This document shows positions 20,478 through 29,322 of a DNA stretch of 64,000 nucleotides, one piece after another. Made by a program: the position numbers and the translations under genes. The notes below the pieces were generated by a model. The model was not told the origin of the DNA and did no database searches. It saw nothing but the letters and a program-made list of their open reading frames with translations. The number at the start of each line of letters is the position of its first letter. The first letter of the stretch is position 1. Source of the stretch: Gammaproteobacteria bacterium MOLA455 (lineage in GTDB: Bacteria > Pseudomonadota > Gammaproteobacteria > Pseudomonadales > Porticoccaceae); assembly GCA_000511875.1 (NCBI GenBank), contig AZIN01000001.1, positions 1,495,332-1,559,331 on the forward strand, read 5' to 3'.

Positions 20478-21064
20478 TGGCTAAAAAACCCGGCACCCGC
20501 GCCCAGGAAATTCTCCAGGCCCTAGCTCGCATGCTTGAACATTCAGGTGGTGGACGAATTACCACTGCGGCGTTGGCCGCTGAAGTGGGGGTGTCTGAAG
20601 CGGCGCTCTACCGCCACTTTCCCAGTAAAACCCGCATGTATGAAGGACTGATCGATTTTATTGACGAAACCATTTTTGCCCGGGTGCGCGGTATTGTCAG
20701 CGACGAGCCAGACCCGATTAATCAATGCTACCGCATTCTTAGTTTAGTGCTGGCGTTCTCTGAGAAAAACCCGGGTATCACGCGCATCCTCAATGGTGAT
20801 GCTCTTACAGGTGAGACGGCGCGACTGCATGATCGAGTCCAACAGTTTTTCGATCGCCTGGAATCACAGCTCAAGCAGATACTCCGTGAAGCAGAAATCC
20901 GCGACGGTTTAAAATTACAGGTGCCAGTGGCCACTGCAGCGAACCTGATGCTCTGCAGTGCCGACGGAAAAATAAGTCAATTTGTGCGCAGTCAGTTTAA
21001 GGCTGCGCCAACGCGGAACTGGCAGGAACAGTGGCAGTTATTGACTGCCGCCATGTTTGAATAA
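20477..21064 (+). CDS. slmA: Nucleoid occlusion factor SlmA (TetR family)
   Basis: SlmA binds DNA sites over the chromosome and blocks FtsZ assembly there. The 195-residue protein has an N-terminal TetR helix-turn-helix (RITTAALAAEVGVSEAALYR, residues 27-46) and a C-terminal dimer domain ending in NWQEQWQLL. It shares one base with argB, so is translationally coupled. Placement beside pyrE is conserved with E. coli. Confidence 0.95.
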
Positions 21065-21078
21065 TATCCAGAGACAAG

Positions 21079-21119
21079 CTGTTAGTGCGCCGCTGTCATT
21101 AGCAGCTCCGCACTAACAG
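21079..21119. terminator. Long hairpin between slmA and pyrE
   Basis: CTGTTAGTGCG and CGCACTAACAG form a perfect 11-bp stem with a 19-base loop that itself contains GCTG/CAGC. It lies between two convergent genes and is followed by TGTTTTAG, so probably acts as a bidirectional terminator. Confidence 0.75.
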
Positions 21120-21127
21120 TGTTTTAG

Positions 21128-21778
21128 CTAGACGCCGTACTGCTCTCTATAACCTTCAATCGCAGCAATCAACGCATCATTCTCAGGCTTGGTTTTCAGG
21201 TAGTCGATAATATCGCCAATATCGACAATACCCACCACTGGGATTGAGAAATCTCGCTCCACTTCCTGAATCGCCGACAGCTCAGACTTGCCCTTTTCTT
21301 TACGATCCAAACCAATCACCACACCGGCCGCTGAAGCACCGGCACTCTCGACAATTTGCATCACTTCGCGAATCGCCGTGCCTGCGGTTATCACATCATC
21401 GATTATCAATACTCGACCTTCGAGAGGTGCGCCGACCATGGTGCCGCCTTCGCCATGATTCTTTGCCTCTTTGCGGTTGAAGCAGTAGGGCACGTCACGA
21501 TCATGATGATCGGCGAGAGCGATTGAGGTGGCTGCCGCCAAGGTAATACCTTTATAGGCTGGGCCAAACAATACATCAAACTCAATACCTGACTCGATAA
21601 TAGCCGCCGCATAGCTGCGGCCCAATTCGGCCAGGGCGCGACCCGTATAAAATTGACCGGCATTAAAGAAGTACGGTGAGACACGGCCAGACTTTAGCCT
21701 GAACTCGCCAAATTTAAGTGCGCCACTGCGCAAGCCATTGTCGATAAACAGGGTTTTGTAATTATTTTCAGTTGTCAT
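21128..21778 (-). CDS. pyrE: Orotate phosphoribosyltransferase
   Basis: PyrE joins orotate to PRPP to form OMP in pyrimidine synthesis. [20 protein letters not shown] near the N-terminus and the PRPP loop [17 protein letters not shown] are diagnostic. I place the start at ATG 21778 (216 residues), which aligns best with E. coli; an ATG at 21787 is equally possible and neither has a clear Shine-Dalgarno. It follows rph closely, as in E. coli, where rph-pyrE is controlled by attenuation; no attenuator is evident in the short gap here. Confidence 0.95.
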   Translation of the reverse strand: MTTENNYKTLFIDNGLRSGALKFGEFRLKSGRVSPYFFNAGQFYTGRALAELGRSYAAAIIESGIEFDVLFGPAYKGITLAAATSIALADHHDRDVPYCFNRKEAKNHGEGGTMVGAPLEGRVLIIDDVITAGTAIREVMQIVESAGASAAGVVIGLDRKEKGKSELSAIQEVERDFSIPVVGIVDIGDIIDYLKTKPENDALIAAIEGYREQYGV

Positions 21779-21811
21779 AATAGTCATCACTGCTGTTGGT
21801 GTGGGCAAGTT

Positions 21812-22531
21812 CTATTGAGCTAGTGCCATCTTCTGCACTCGCACTAAATCGGCGATACCCTGCTTGGCCAGCGCTAACATGGCGCTCAACTCATCTTCGC
21901 TAAAGGGGGCTGCCTCAGCAGTGCCCTGAACTTCAATAAAGCCGCCCTCGCTGTTCATCACCACATTCATATCGGTTTCAGCTTTAGAGTCTTCTGGATA
22001 ATCCAAGTCCAGTACCGGCATACCTTTATAAATACCTACAGAAACTGAGGCAATCATGGTAAGCAGAGGATCATCAAGAATCGCTTTTTTACGCTGCAGG
22101 TGACGAATCGCATCGACCATAGCAACACAGGCGCCCGTAATAGCAGCAGTACGAGTACCGCCATCCGCTTGAATCACGTCGCAATCAATATTGATGGTAT
22201 GCTCGCCAAGCTTTTTCATATCGACGGCGGCTCTAAGAGAGCGGCCAATCAAGCGCTGAATTTCCTGGGTGCGGCCGCCTTGCTTGCCGCGTGCCGCTTC
22301 GCGATCCATTCTTGAACCGGTGGAACGGGGCAACATGCCATATTCAGCGGTTACCCAACCTTCGCCTTTACCGCGCAAAAATCTTGGCACACCGGGCGTT
22401 ACACTGGCAGTACAGATGACTTTGGTTTTGCCAAATTCAATCAGTACAGAGCCCTCTGCATGACAGGTGAAATCGCGCGTTATTTTTACTTGTCGAAGTT
22501 GCTCTGGGCGTCGGCCACTGGGTCGAGTCAT
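21812..22531 (-). CDS. rph: Ribonuclease PH
   Basis: RNase PH trims tRNA 3' ends phosphorolytically. The 239-residue sequence contains [33 protein letters not shown] and [19 protein letters not shown], all family motifs, and is full length (unlike the truncated K-12 allele). First gene of rph-pyrE, divergent from yicC. Confidence 0.97.
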   Translation of the reverse strand: MTRPSGRRPEQLRQVKITRDFTCHAEGSVLIEFGKTKVICTASVTPGVPRFLRGKGEGWVTAEYGMLPRSTGSRMDREAARGKQGGRTQEIQRLIGRSLRAAVDMKKLGEHTINIDCDVIQADGGTRTAAITGACVAMVDAIRHLQRKKAILDDPLLTMIASVSVGIYKGMPVLDLDYPEDSKAETDMNVVMNSEGGFIEVQGTAEAAPFSEDELSAMLALAKQGIADLVRVQKMALAQ

Positions 22532-22650
22532 AGTTTTTACCTAGTTCGAGTGCTAATGAAATAAAAGTGGCGCAAAGTGTAGCAAATCTACCAACCAGTT
22601 GACCGCCTTTGTTACCATGACCCACCGTATATTTTTCTACTGGAGACACC

Positions 22651-23514
22651 ATGGCCCGGAGTATGACCGCATTTGCCCGCTGCAGCACAGAGTTCAGTTG
22701 GGGTTCAGTTACCTGTGAACTGCGCTCTGTTAATCACCGCTTTCTCGAAACCGGCTTTCGCCTGCCCGACAGCCTGCGCCCTATTGAGATGCCCCTACGT
22801 GAAATCGCTCGCAAGAAGCTCAGTCGCGGCAAGGTTGATTGCTCCCTGCAACTGGCCTTTAACAATGCTGATGCCAGTCTCGAAGCAGATCTAGAACTGG
22901 CCAAGCGCATGATCGCCATGGCTGAATCCATAGGCGCCGAAATGCAGTCTCCAGCGCCTATTTCACCTCTAGAAATTATGCGCTGGCCCGGCATTCTTCA
23001 GGAGCAGACTGTAGATGCTGAAGCTCTGCACCAGGCCGCCACCGAAACCTATAGAGCCACCGTGGAGCAACTGCTCAAAGGACGCAAGCGCGAGGGCGAC
23101 AAGCTGGCAGAGATGATTGAGCAGCGACTGCTGGGCATCGAAAAGCAATTAGTTATTGTCCGTGAGCATCTGCCCTCTATTCTCAGCGATCAGCGCAAGC
23201 GCCTTGAGCAAAAGCTCAGCGAACTAAAAGAGCAGTTTGATGCAGATCGCCTTGAGCAAGAGATGGTGATTATTGCCAATCGCACTGACGTAGACGAAGA
23301 GCTGGATCGTCTGGAGGCCCATATCAGCGAGATCCGCCGCGTCTTAACCGGCAAAGAATCCATAGGTAGGCGTCTGGATTTTCTGATGCAGGAACTCAAT
23401 CGCGAAGCCAACACTCTGGGCTCAAAATCCATTGCCGGTGTCACCACTCAGGCATCAGTAGAATTAAAAGTACTGATAGAACAAATGCGTGAGCAGATCC
23501 AAAATATTGAATAG
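22651..23514 (+). CDS. yicC: YicC/YloC family endoribonuclease
   Basis: A 287-residue YicC-family protein, reported to be an endoribonuclease. MTAFARCSTEF and CELRSVNHRFLETGFRLP mark the N-terminal domain, and EELDRLEAHISEIRR with GRRLDFLMQELNREANTLGSK mark the conserved C-terminal domain; the middle is a long helical region. GGAGA precedes the ATG. In many bacteria yicC is followed by gmk; here an S1/P1 nuclease gene sits between. Confidence 0.95.
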   Translation: MARSMTAFARCSTEFSWGSVTCELRSVNHRFLETGFRLPDSLRPIEMPLREIARKKLSRGKVDCSLQLAFNNADASLEADLELAKRMIAMAESIGAEMQSPAPISPLEIMRWPGILQEQTVDAEALHQAATETYRATVEQLLKGRKREGDKLAEMIEQRLLGIEKQLVIVREHLPSILSDQRKRLEQKLSELKEQFDADRLEQEMVIIANRTDVDEELDRLEAHISEIRRVLTGKESIGRRLDFLMQELNREANTLGSKSIAGVTTQASVELKVLIEQMREQIQNIE

Positions 23515-23539
23515 ACAATCTACAGGGAGAAACAGACGT

Positions 23540-24415
23540 ATGGGCTCTGATAGCTTCGCCGGAAACTGTTTCTCTGTTGCTGTGGTTTTTTTGCTGGCAA
23601 TTAGCAGTGGCCAGAGCGTGGCTTTTGGCGTCGATGGTCACCGTATTACTGTGGCCATTGCAGAAAAACATCTGAGTAAAAAAACTGCGTCCGCGCTGGC
23701 TCAAATCAGTGGCGACAGCGGGCTATCAGAGTTGGTCCTCTGGCCCGATCAAATTCGCGGCTCGCAAAAATGGTCACATACCAAGCCCTGGCACTATATC
23801 AATATCAAAGATCAACAACGCTTTGCCGATCTCCATCGCAGTCGCAAAGGCGATGTGCTCAGCGCCCTCAATGAATCCTATAGTCAACTGAGAGACCCCC
23901 GCACCGGCAAGCAGCAACGCCGCGAAGCACTGAGTTTTTTTCTGCATATGGCCGGGGATATTCACCAACCACTGCACGTGGGTCGCTATAGTGATCTCGG
24001 CGGTAATCGTGCGCCAATTAAGTGGCTGGGTAACAATAAACGCCGCAACTTACATTGGGTCTGGGATACTGGCCTGATTAAAGATGAGACATTAAGCGTC
24101 GAACAATACAGCACCCTAATCAATGTGAGTACCGCGCAACAGAGACACAACTGGCAACGCGACAGTTTTTTAGACTGGGCCAAAGAGTCGAAAAGGTTGC
24201 GCGCACAAGTGTATGAATTTGGCCAGCCAGTGACAAAGGGGCCCATCAGGATCGATCAACGCTATGTTGATCGCACCAAGCCGCTGCTGAAAAAGCGCTT
24301 GCTTATGGCTGGCATTCGCCTCGCCGGCTGCTTAAATCGGATCTTTGATCCTGAGGGTTTCGCCCAGTTAGCTGCAGATAAAAATGCCTGTGAAACCGGC
24401 AGGCATCTGGAATAA
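23540..24415 (+). CDS. S1/P1-type zinc nuclease, exported
   Basis: A 291-residue secreted phosphodiesterase of the S1/P1 nuclease family, which degrades single-stranded nucleic acids with three zinc ions. After the signal peptide the mature protein would start near FGVDGHRITVAIAE; His-rich zinc motifs follow: HYINI, FFLHMAGDIHQPLHVGRYSDLGGN and NLHWVWDTGLI. The usual mature N-terminal Trp, whose backbone helps bind zinc, is Phe here. The ATG at 23540 with AGGGAGA upstream and a signal peptide is preferred over a frame opening at 23489 inside yicC. A role in acquiring phosphate or nucleosides from external DNA/RNA is inference. Confidence 0.88.
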   Translation: MGSDSFAGNCFSVAVVFLLAISSGQSVAFGVDGHRITVAIAEKHLSKKTASALAQISGDSGLSELVLWPDQIRGSQKWSHTKPWHYINIKDQQRFADLHRSRKGDVLSALNESYSQLRDPRTGKQQRREALSFFLHMAGDIHQPLHVGRYSDLGGNRAPIKWLGNNKRRNLHWVWDTGLIKDETLSVEQYSTLINVSTAQQRHNWQRDSFLDWAKESKRLRAQVYEFGQPVTKGPIRIDQRYVDRTKPLLKKRLLMAGIRLAGCLNRIFDPEGFAQLAADKNACETGRHLE

Positions 24416-24432
24416 TTTTCTCGCTACTGTAA

Positions 24433-25089
<657 letters not shown>

Positions 25090-25170
25090 CGCCACTCAGC
25101 GAATCACCTCAGAGACGCACCGGCGAGTTGTCCTGGCACCGCTAAAGGGAAAGTTATTCTGCCGAGTTTA

Positions 25171-25199
25171 TTGTCGTAGCCCCGCGCTTTAGGTAAACT
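25171..25199 (+). promoter_or_regulatory. Possible promoter of rpoZ-spoT
   Basis: TTGTCG (25171-25176), a 17-base spacer and TAAACT (25194-25199) lie 62 bases before the rpoZ ATG. Four of six bases match in each box. Confidence 0.35.
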
Positions 25200-25261
25200 G
25201 GGCGACTCGGCAGCATTGGGCTGCGCTTAAGTTAAAATTATTCACCCCGGCGGAATTAAAA

Positions 25262-25708
25262 ATGGCTCGCATTACTGTAGAAGATTGTTTGGATCATGTT
25301 GATAATCGTTTTGAACTAGTCATGATTGGCTCCAAACGTGCTCGTCAAATTGCCACTGGCGGACGTCCTGCCTTAGTTCCTGAAGAGAATGACAAGCCAA
25401 CCGTTATTGCTCTGCGCGAAATCGAAGCGGGTTTAGTTACAGCCGCTATTCTTACTGAAAAGCCTCAAGACTACGAAATTCTTGATGCATCCGAAGATGA
25501 GCCAGAAATGGATGCTGATGCAGCGGTTATCGCAGCAATCGAAGCGGCTCTGGCTCCTGAAGGCGCTGCTGATCCTGAAGAGGCTGTAGAGCCTGACCTG
25601 GCTGCCGCACTCGAAGCTGCTATGGCAGCAGAAGCAACTAACACGGCCGAAGCTCCTACAGCTGAAACACCAGAGACTCCAGCGGCACCAGAAGAGCCTA
25701 CTGTTTAA
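25262..25708 (+). CDS. rpoZ: RNA polymerase omega subunit with long acidic tail
   Basis: Omega assists assembly of RNA polymerase and forms part of the ppGpp site on the enzyme. Residues 1-75 are standard omega ([44 protein letters not shown]). Beyond residue 78 the protein carries about 70 extra residues made nearly only of Ala, Glu, Pro, Asp and Thr, giving 148 residues against 91 in E. coli. The tail is probably disordered. spoT follows 30 bases later. Confidence 0.96.
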   Translation: MARITVEDCLDHVDNRFELVMIGSKRARQIATGGRPALVPEENDKPTVIALREIEAGLVTAAILTEKPQDYEILDASEDEPEMDADAAVIAAIEAALAPEGAADPEEAVEPDLAAALEAAMAAEATNTAEAPTAETPETPAAPEEPTV

Positions 25709-25738
25709 GGTTTTATTTGTTTTCAGGGAGAGAGCCAT

Positions 25739-27853
25739 TTGGCGCTGCGATTACTGCTAGACAAACTCTCTTACTACCTCGAAGTTAAAGAAGTCCGCCG
25801 TGTCGAGCGGGCTTATACCTTTGCTGAAAAGTGCCATGAGGGCCAGCTGCGTCAAAGTGGCGACCCTTATATTACGCATCCCCTCGCAGTAGCCCATATT
25901 CTCGCTGATATGCATATGGATCATGAAAGCCTTATGGCTGCCATGCTCCACGATGTGATTGAAGACACAGGCGTCACCAAAGGTCAGATTAGTCGACGCT
26001 TCGGTCGTCCCGTTGCAGATCTGGTGGACGGTGTCAGTAAACTCACCGGCATCGAGTTCCAATCCAAAGCCGAACAGCAGGCCGAAAGCTTTCAAAAAAT
26101 GACTTTAGCCATGTCTCGGGATATTCGCGTGGTCTTGGTTAAGCTCGCCGACCGCCTGCACAATATGCGTACCCTGGGTGTGCTATCGCCAACTAAGCGC
26201 CGCAGAATCGCCCGAGAAACCCTGGATATATACGCGCCCATCGCCCAGCGCCTCGGCATCAATGATATACGTCTCGAACTGGAAAACCTTGGCTTTGCCG
26301 CCATGTATCCCCTGCGTCACCGGCGCCTGCGGGAGGCCATGAAAGCCGCGAAAAAAAATCGCAAAGAAGTGGTCGCTGAAATTCACCAGTCCATGGAAAT
26401 ACGCCTTGAGCAAGAAAACGTCGAAGCCACAGTTAAAAGTCGCGAAAAACACCTCTGGAGCATCTACCGCAAAATGCGTGAGAAGAAGCGCTCCTTTCGT
26501 GACATTATGGACGTCTTCGCTTTTCGCCTAGTTGTTACCAGTGTCGACGACTGCTACCGCACCCTCGGCATGATCCACAATATGTTTAAGCCGGTGCCCG
26601 GCGAATTTAAAGATTACATCGCCATACCCAAAGCCAACGGTTACCAATCACTGCACACAGTACTGGTGGGCATGCACGGCGTGGTCATTGAAGTGCAGAT
26701 CCGCACCGTGGAAATGGAAGCCATGGCCAGCTATGGTATTGCCGCCCACTGGGAATACAAAGCTGGCAGACAGACCGCGGACGTCAATCAACGACGGGCA
26801 GCACGATGGATTCAGGGCCTATTGGAGATGCAGCAGCAGGCGGGAGACTCACTGGAGTTTCTTGAACATGTCAAAGCCGACCTGTTCCCGGATGAAGTCT
26901 ATGTTTTCACCCCCAACGGCAAAATTATTGAACTGCCCAGCGGCGCCACGGCCATCGATTTCGCCTATTCAGTGCACACCGGATTGGGCAATAGCTGCAT
27001 CGCATGCCGCGTCGACGGTCAGCTAACGCCCCTGTCAGAACAGTTGGAGAGCGGCCAACGCGTTGAAATTATTAGCGCCGAAGAAGCCCAACCAAATCCC
27101 AACTGGCTAAACTTTGTTGTCACGGCCAAAGCGCGCAGCGCCATTCGCCACTATCTCAAGAATCAGCAGCATGATGAATCTGTAGATCTAGGCAAACGAC
27201 TACTCGACCAAGCTCTTAACCGTCTTGGCACTCGCTACAAAGAGCTGAAGAAATCCCAGATCAAACGCCTGTTAAAAGATACCGGTGCCTCGACATTTGA
27301 ATATATTCTGCAGCAGATCGGTCTCGGTAATCGTGTGCCATTTGCCGTCGCCAATGTGCTGGTGCCGGAAAACAAGCGCAAACCTTTAGAAGAGAATAAG
27401 AAGTCGACACTGCCGATTATGATCGACGCCTCCGATGGACTGCTGCTGCAATATGCGCGCTGTTGCCACCCGATTCCAGGAGATCCGATCCTCGGTCATA
27501 TTTCCCCGGGAAAAGGGCTGGTAATCCATCTAGAGACCTGCCGTAATCTATCTGAGATTCGCAATAATCCAGAGAAGTGTATGGCCCTGAGCTGGTCAAA
27601 CAAGCCCAAGGGCGAATTCCCGGTGGAGTTGAAGGTCGAGATTACACCGGAGCGAGGCTTTATTGCGGCACTGGCATCACGCATGACCAAGGCAGACGCC
27701 ACTATTGAGCATGTAAGCGTAGACGAAAAAGATGCCTTTACCAGCATAGTGGATGTCGTACTTACAGTTCGCGACCGCATTCACTTAGCCGATATACTGC
27801 GACGGGCTCGGGGACTAAAACAGGTTCGCCGTATTTACAGAGTTAAAAACTGA
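25739..27853 (+). CDS. spoT: Bifunctional (p)ppGpp synthetase/hydrolase SpoT (TTG start)
   Basis: SpoT makes and degrades the stringent-response alarmone. The 704-residue protein has an HD hydrolase domain (about 45-145; LHDVIEDT, KLADRLHNMRTL), a synthetase domain (about 230-340; FKDYIAIPKANGYQSLHT), a TGS domain (about 385-445; VYVFTPNGKIIELPSG) and a C-terminal ACT domain, so both activities look intact. The start is TTG 25739 with GGAG eight bases upstream; this gives the same N-terminal length as E. coli SpoT and no ATG is available. Context gmk-rpoZ-spoT-ridA is conserved. Confidence 0.96.
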   Translation: MALRLLLDKLSYYLEVKEVRRVERAYTFAEKCHEGQLRQSGDPYITHPLAVAHILADMHMDHESLMAAMLHDVIEDTGVTKGQISRRFGRPVADLVDGVSKLTGIEFQSKAEQQAESFQKMTLAMSRDIRVVLVKLADRLHNMRTLGVLSPTKRRRIARETLDIYAPIAQRLGINDIRLELENLGFAAMYPLRHRRLREAMKAAKKNRKEVVAEIHQSMEIRLEQENVEATVKSREKHLWSIYRKMREKKRSFRDIMDVFAFRLVVTSVDDCYRTLGMIHNMFKPVPGEFKDYIAIPKANGYQSLHTVLVGMHGVVIEVQIRTVEMEAMASYGIAAHWEYKAGRQTADVNQRRAARWIQGLLEMQQQAGDSLEFLEHVKADLFPDEVYVFTPNGKIIELPSGATAIDFAYSVHTGLGNSCIACRVDGQLTPLSEQLESGQRVEIISAEEAQPNPNWLNFVVTAKARSAIRHYLKNQQHDESVDLGKRLLDQALNRLGTRYKELKKSQIKRLLKDTGASTFEYILQQIGLGNRVPFAVANVLVPENKRKPLEENKKSTLPIMIDASDGLLLQYARCCHPIPGDPILGHISPGKGLVIHLETCRNLSEIRNNPEKCMALSWSNKPKGEFPVELKVEITPERGFIAALASRMTKADATIEHVSVDEKDAFTSIVDVVLTVRDRIHLADILRRARGLKQVRRIYRVKN

Positions 27854-27884
27854 CAGCTACTTAAACAGCTACTTAAACAGCTAC
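27853..27884. repeat. 12-bp tandem array at the spoT stop
   Basis: Two exact copies of ACAGCTACTTAA (27853-27864, 27865-27876) and eight bases of a third, starting with the last base of the spoT stop codon. Confidence 0.9.
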
Positions 27885-27907
27885 ACAGACAACCTTCGGA
27901 GACGATC

Positions 27908-28291
27908 GTGACCAATAAAGCCGTAATTCATACAGACAAAGCACCAGCCGCTATCGGTACTTATTCCCAGGCCGTAAAGGTCAATAACACGGTGTACTTA
28001 TCCGGACAGATCCCGCTGATCCCTGAAACCATGGAATTAGTCGAAGGCGATATCAGCGTGCAGATCCGCCAGGTATTCGACAACCTCAGTGAAGTCTGCG
28101 GCGCCTCTGGTGGTGATCTGAGCAATATAGTTAAGCTCAATATCTTCCTTACCGATCTGAGCAATTTTGCGACAGTCAATCAGGTGATGGGCGAGTATTT
28201 CCAACAGCCCTACCCAGCCCGTGCCGCCATTGGTGTCAGCGAATTGCCCAAAGGTGCTCAGGTTGAGATGGATGGTATTCTGGTTATTTAA
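27908..28291 (+). CDS. ridA: RidA family reactive-intermediate deaminase (GTG start)
   Basis: RidA hydrolyses reactive enamine/imine products of PLP enzymes such as threonine dehydratase. The 127-residue sequence has [24 protein letters not shown]-type [12 protein letters not shown], and [19 protein letters not shown] with the substrate-binding Arg (about 104). The start is GTG with CGGAG eight bases upstream. It follows spoT closely, as in Pseudomonas. Its 3' end overlaps the convergent epimerase gene by eight bases. Confidence 0.95.
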   Translation: MTNKAVIHTDKAPAAIGTYSQAVKVNNTVYLSGQIPLIPETMELVEGDISVQIRQVFDNLSEVCGASGGDLSNIVKLNIFLTDLSNFATVNQVMGEYFQQPYPARAAIGVSELPKGAQVEMDGILVI

Positions 28292-29126
28292 GGCGAGCAT
28301 CAATCAACGATTGATAACCCTCTTTATAACTGGGGTACAGGAATTCATAACCACTGTCTAAGAGCCGCTGATTGCTGCAGCGGCGAATGGCTTTTTGCTC
28401 GACAATCTCATCCTCCAGCTGCACCTTCAACTGCTGTGCCAACCATATACGGAGATCGTGCTGGGTAACCGGCGCGGAGTCAGTGGCTATATAAAGACTT
28501 TCAAGTACTTTGCCTGCCTCAAAAGCGCGAACCAAATGTGCCAAGACTCCGGCACAGTCCTCACTGTAAATGCGGTTGCTCCACTGCTGGGGCTCCGCCG
28601 GACGGCCTCTACCCGCAATGATTTGGTCTAACATACGGGTACGCCCTGGCCCATAGATGCCGGAAAATCTTACGATTACTGTCGCGCAAGATAAGTCAGC
28701 GATCTGCTGCTCGGCTTCAAGTAGCAACTTGCCGGAAAAGCTTAGCGCTTTGGTCGGCGACTGCTCATTCACCCAACCACCGTTACAATTACCATAGACG
28801 CTGGTACTCGACACCCAAATCACTAGTTTAGGTACAGCAGTTGTCAAGGTCATGGCAGTAGCCAGTGTTTTGGCACTGTCGACATAAGCGCGCTGATAGG
28901 CCTCTGGGGTAAATCCATCAGGGGTTAAAGTGGCTACCAAGATATCAAAACCCTGATTCAAGACCTCTACCATAAAATCCAGATCGCTCATGCTACCGGC
29001 TAGAGGAGAAATAAAATCCGCTAGACTCTGTGGATTGCGCTTTAAGCCAAAACAGTCAAAATCAGCAGCCAGACGGGCAGCGCTACGACTGCCTATATCG
29101 CCACAGCCGGCAAATAATATTTTCAA
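28284..29126 (-). CDS. NAD(P)-dependent epimerase/dehydratase-like protein (TTG start)
   Basis: A 280-residue extended SDR-like protein resembling YeeZ. The nucleotide-binding start is [17 protein letters not shown], with STSVYGN and a sugar-epimerase-like [11 protein letters not shown]. The catalytic YxxxK is not obvious, so it may be an atypical or non-catalytic member; the substrate is unknown. The start is TTG with AGGAAA eight bases upstream; no ATG is in frame nearby. It is convergent with ridA (8-base overlap) and divergent from recG. Confidence 0.82.
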   Translation of the reverse strand: MKILFAGCGDIGSRSAARLAADFDCFGLKRNPQSLADFISPLAGSMSDLDFMVEVLNQGFDILVATLTPDGFTPEAYQRAYVDSAKTLATAMTLTTAVPKLVIWVSSTSVYGNCNGGWVNEQSPTKALSFSGKLLLEAEQQIADLSCATVIVRFSGIYGPGRTRMLDQIIAGRGRPAEPQQWSNRIYSEDCAGVLAHLVRAFEAGKVLESLYIATDSAPVTQHDLRIWLAQQLKVQLEDEIVEQKAIRRCSNQRLLDSGYEFLYPSYKEGYQSLIDARLK

Positions 29127-29322
29127 TCTATGTTTCCTATAGGGTGTATTTTGGCTATCATCAAGGCCAATTCAAAGGTCGCTATATGCCCCTTACAGAA
29201 CCGGATTAGGTCAACCAAACGACGCTCAGTATAGCGCTTGTGAGACTCTAACGTGAATTGAGTATTGGGTTTTTCCAGCACTCCAATGTTGACAGCAACC
29301 TTGCCGGGATTACACTCAGCTA

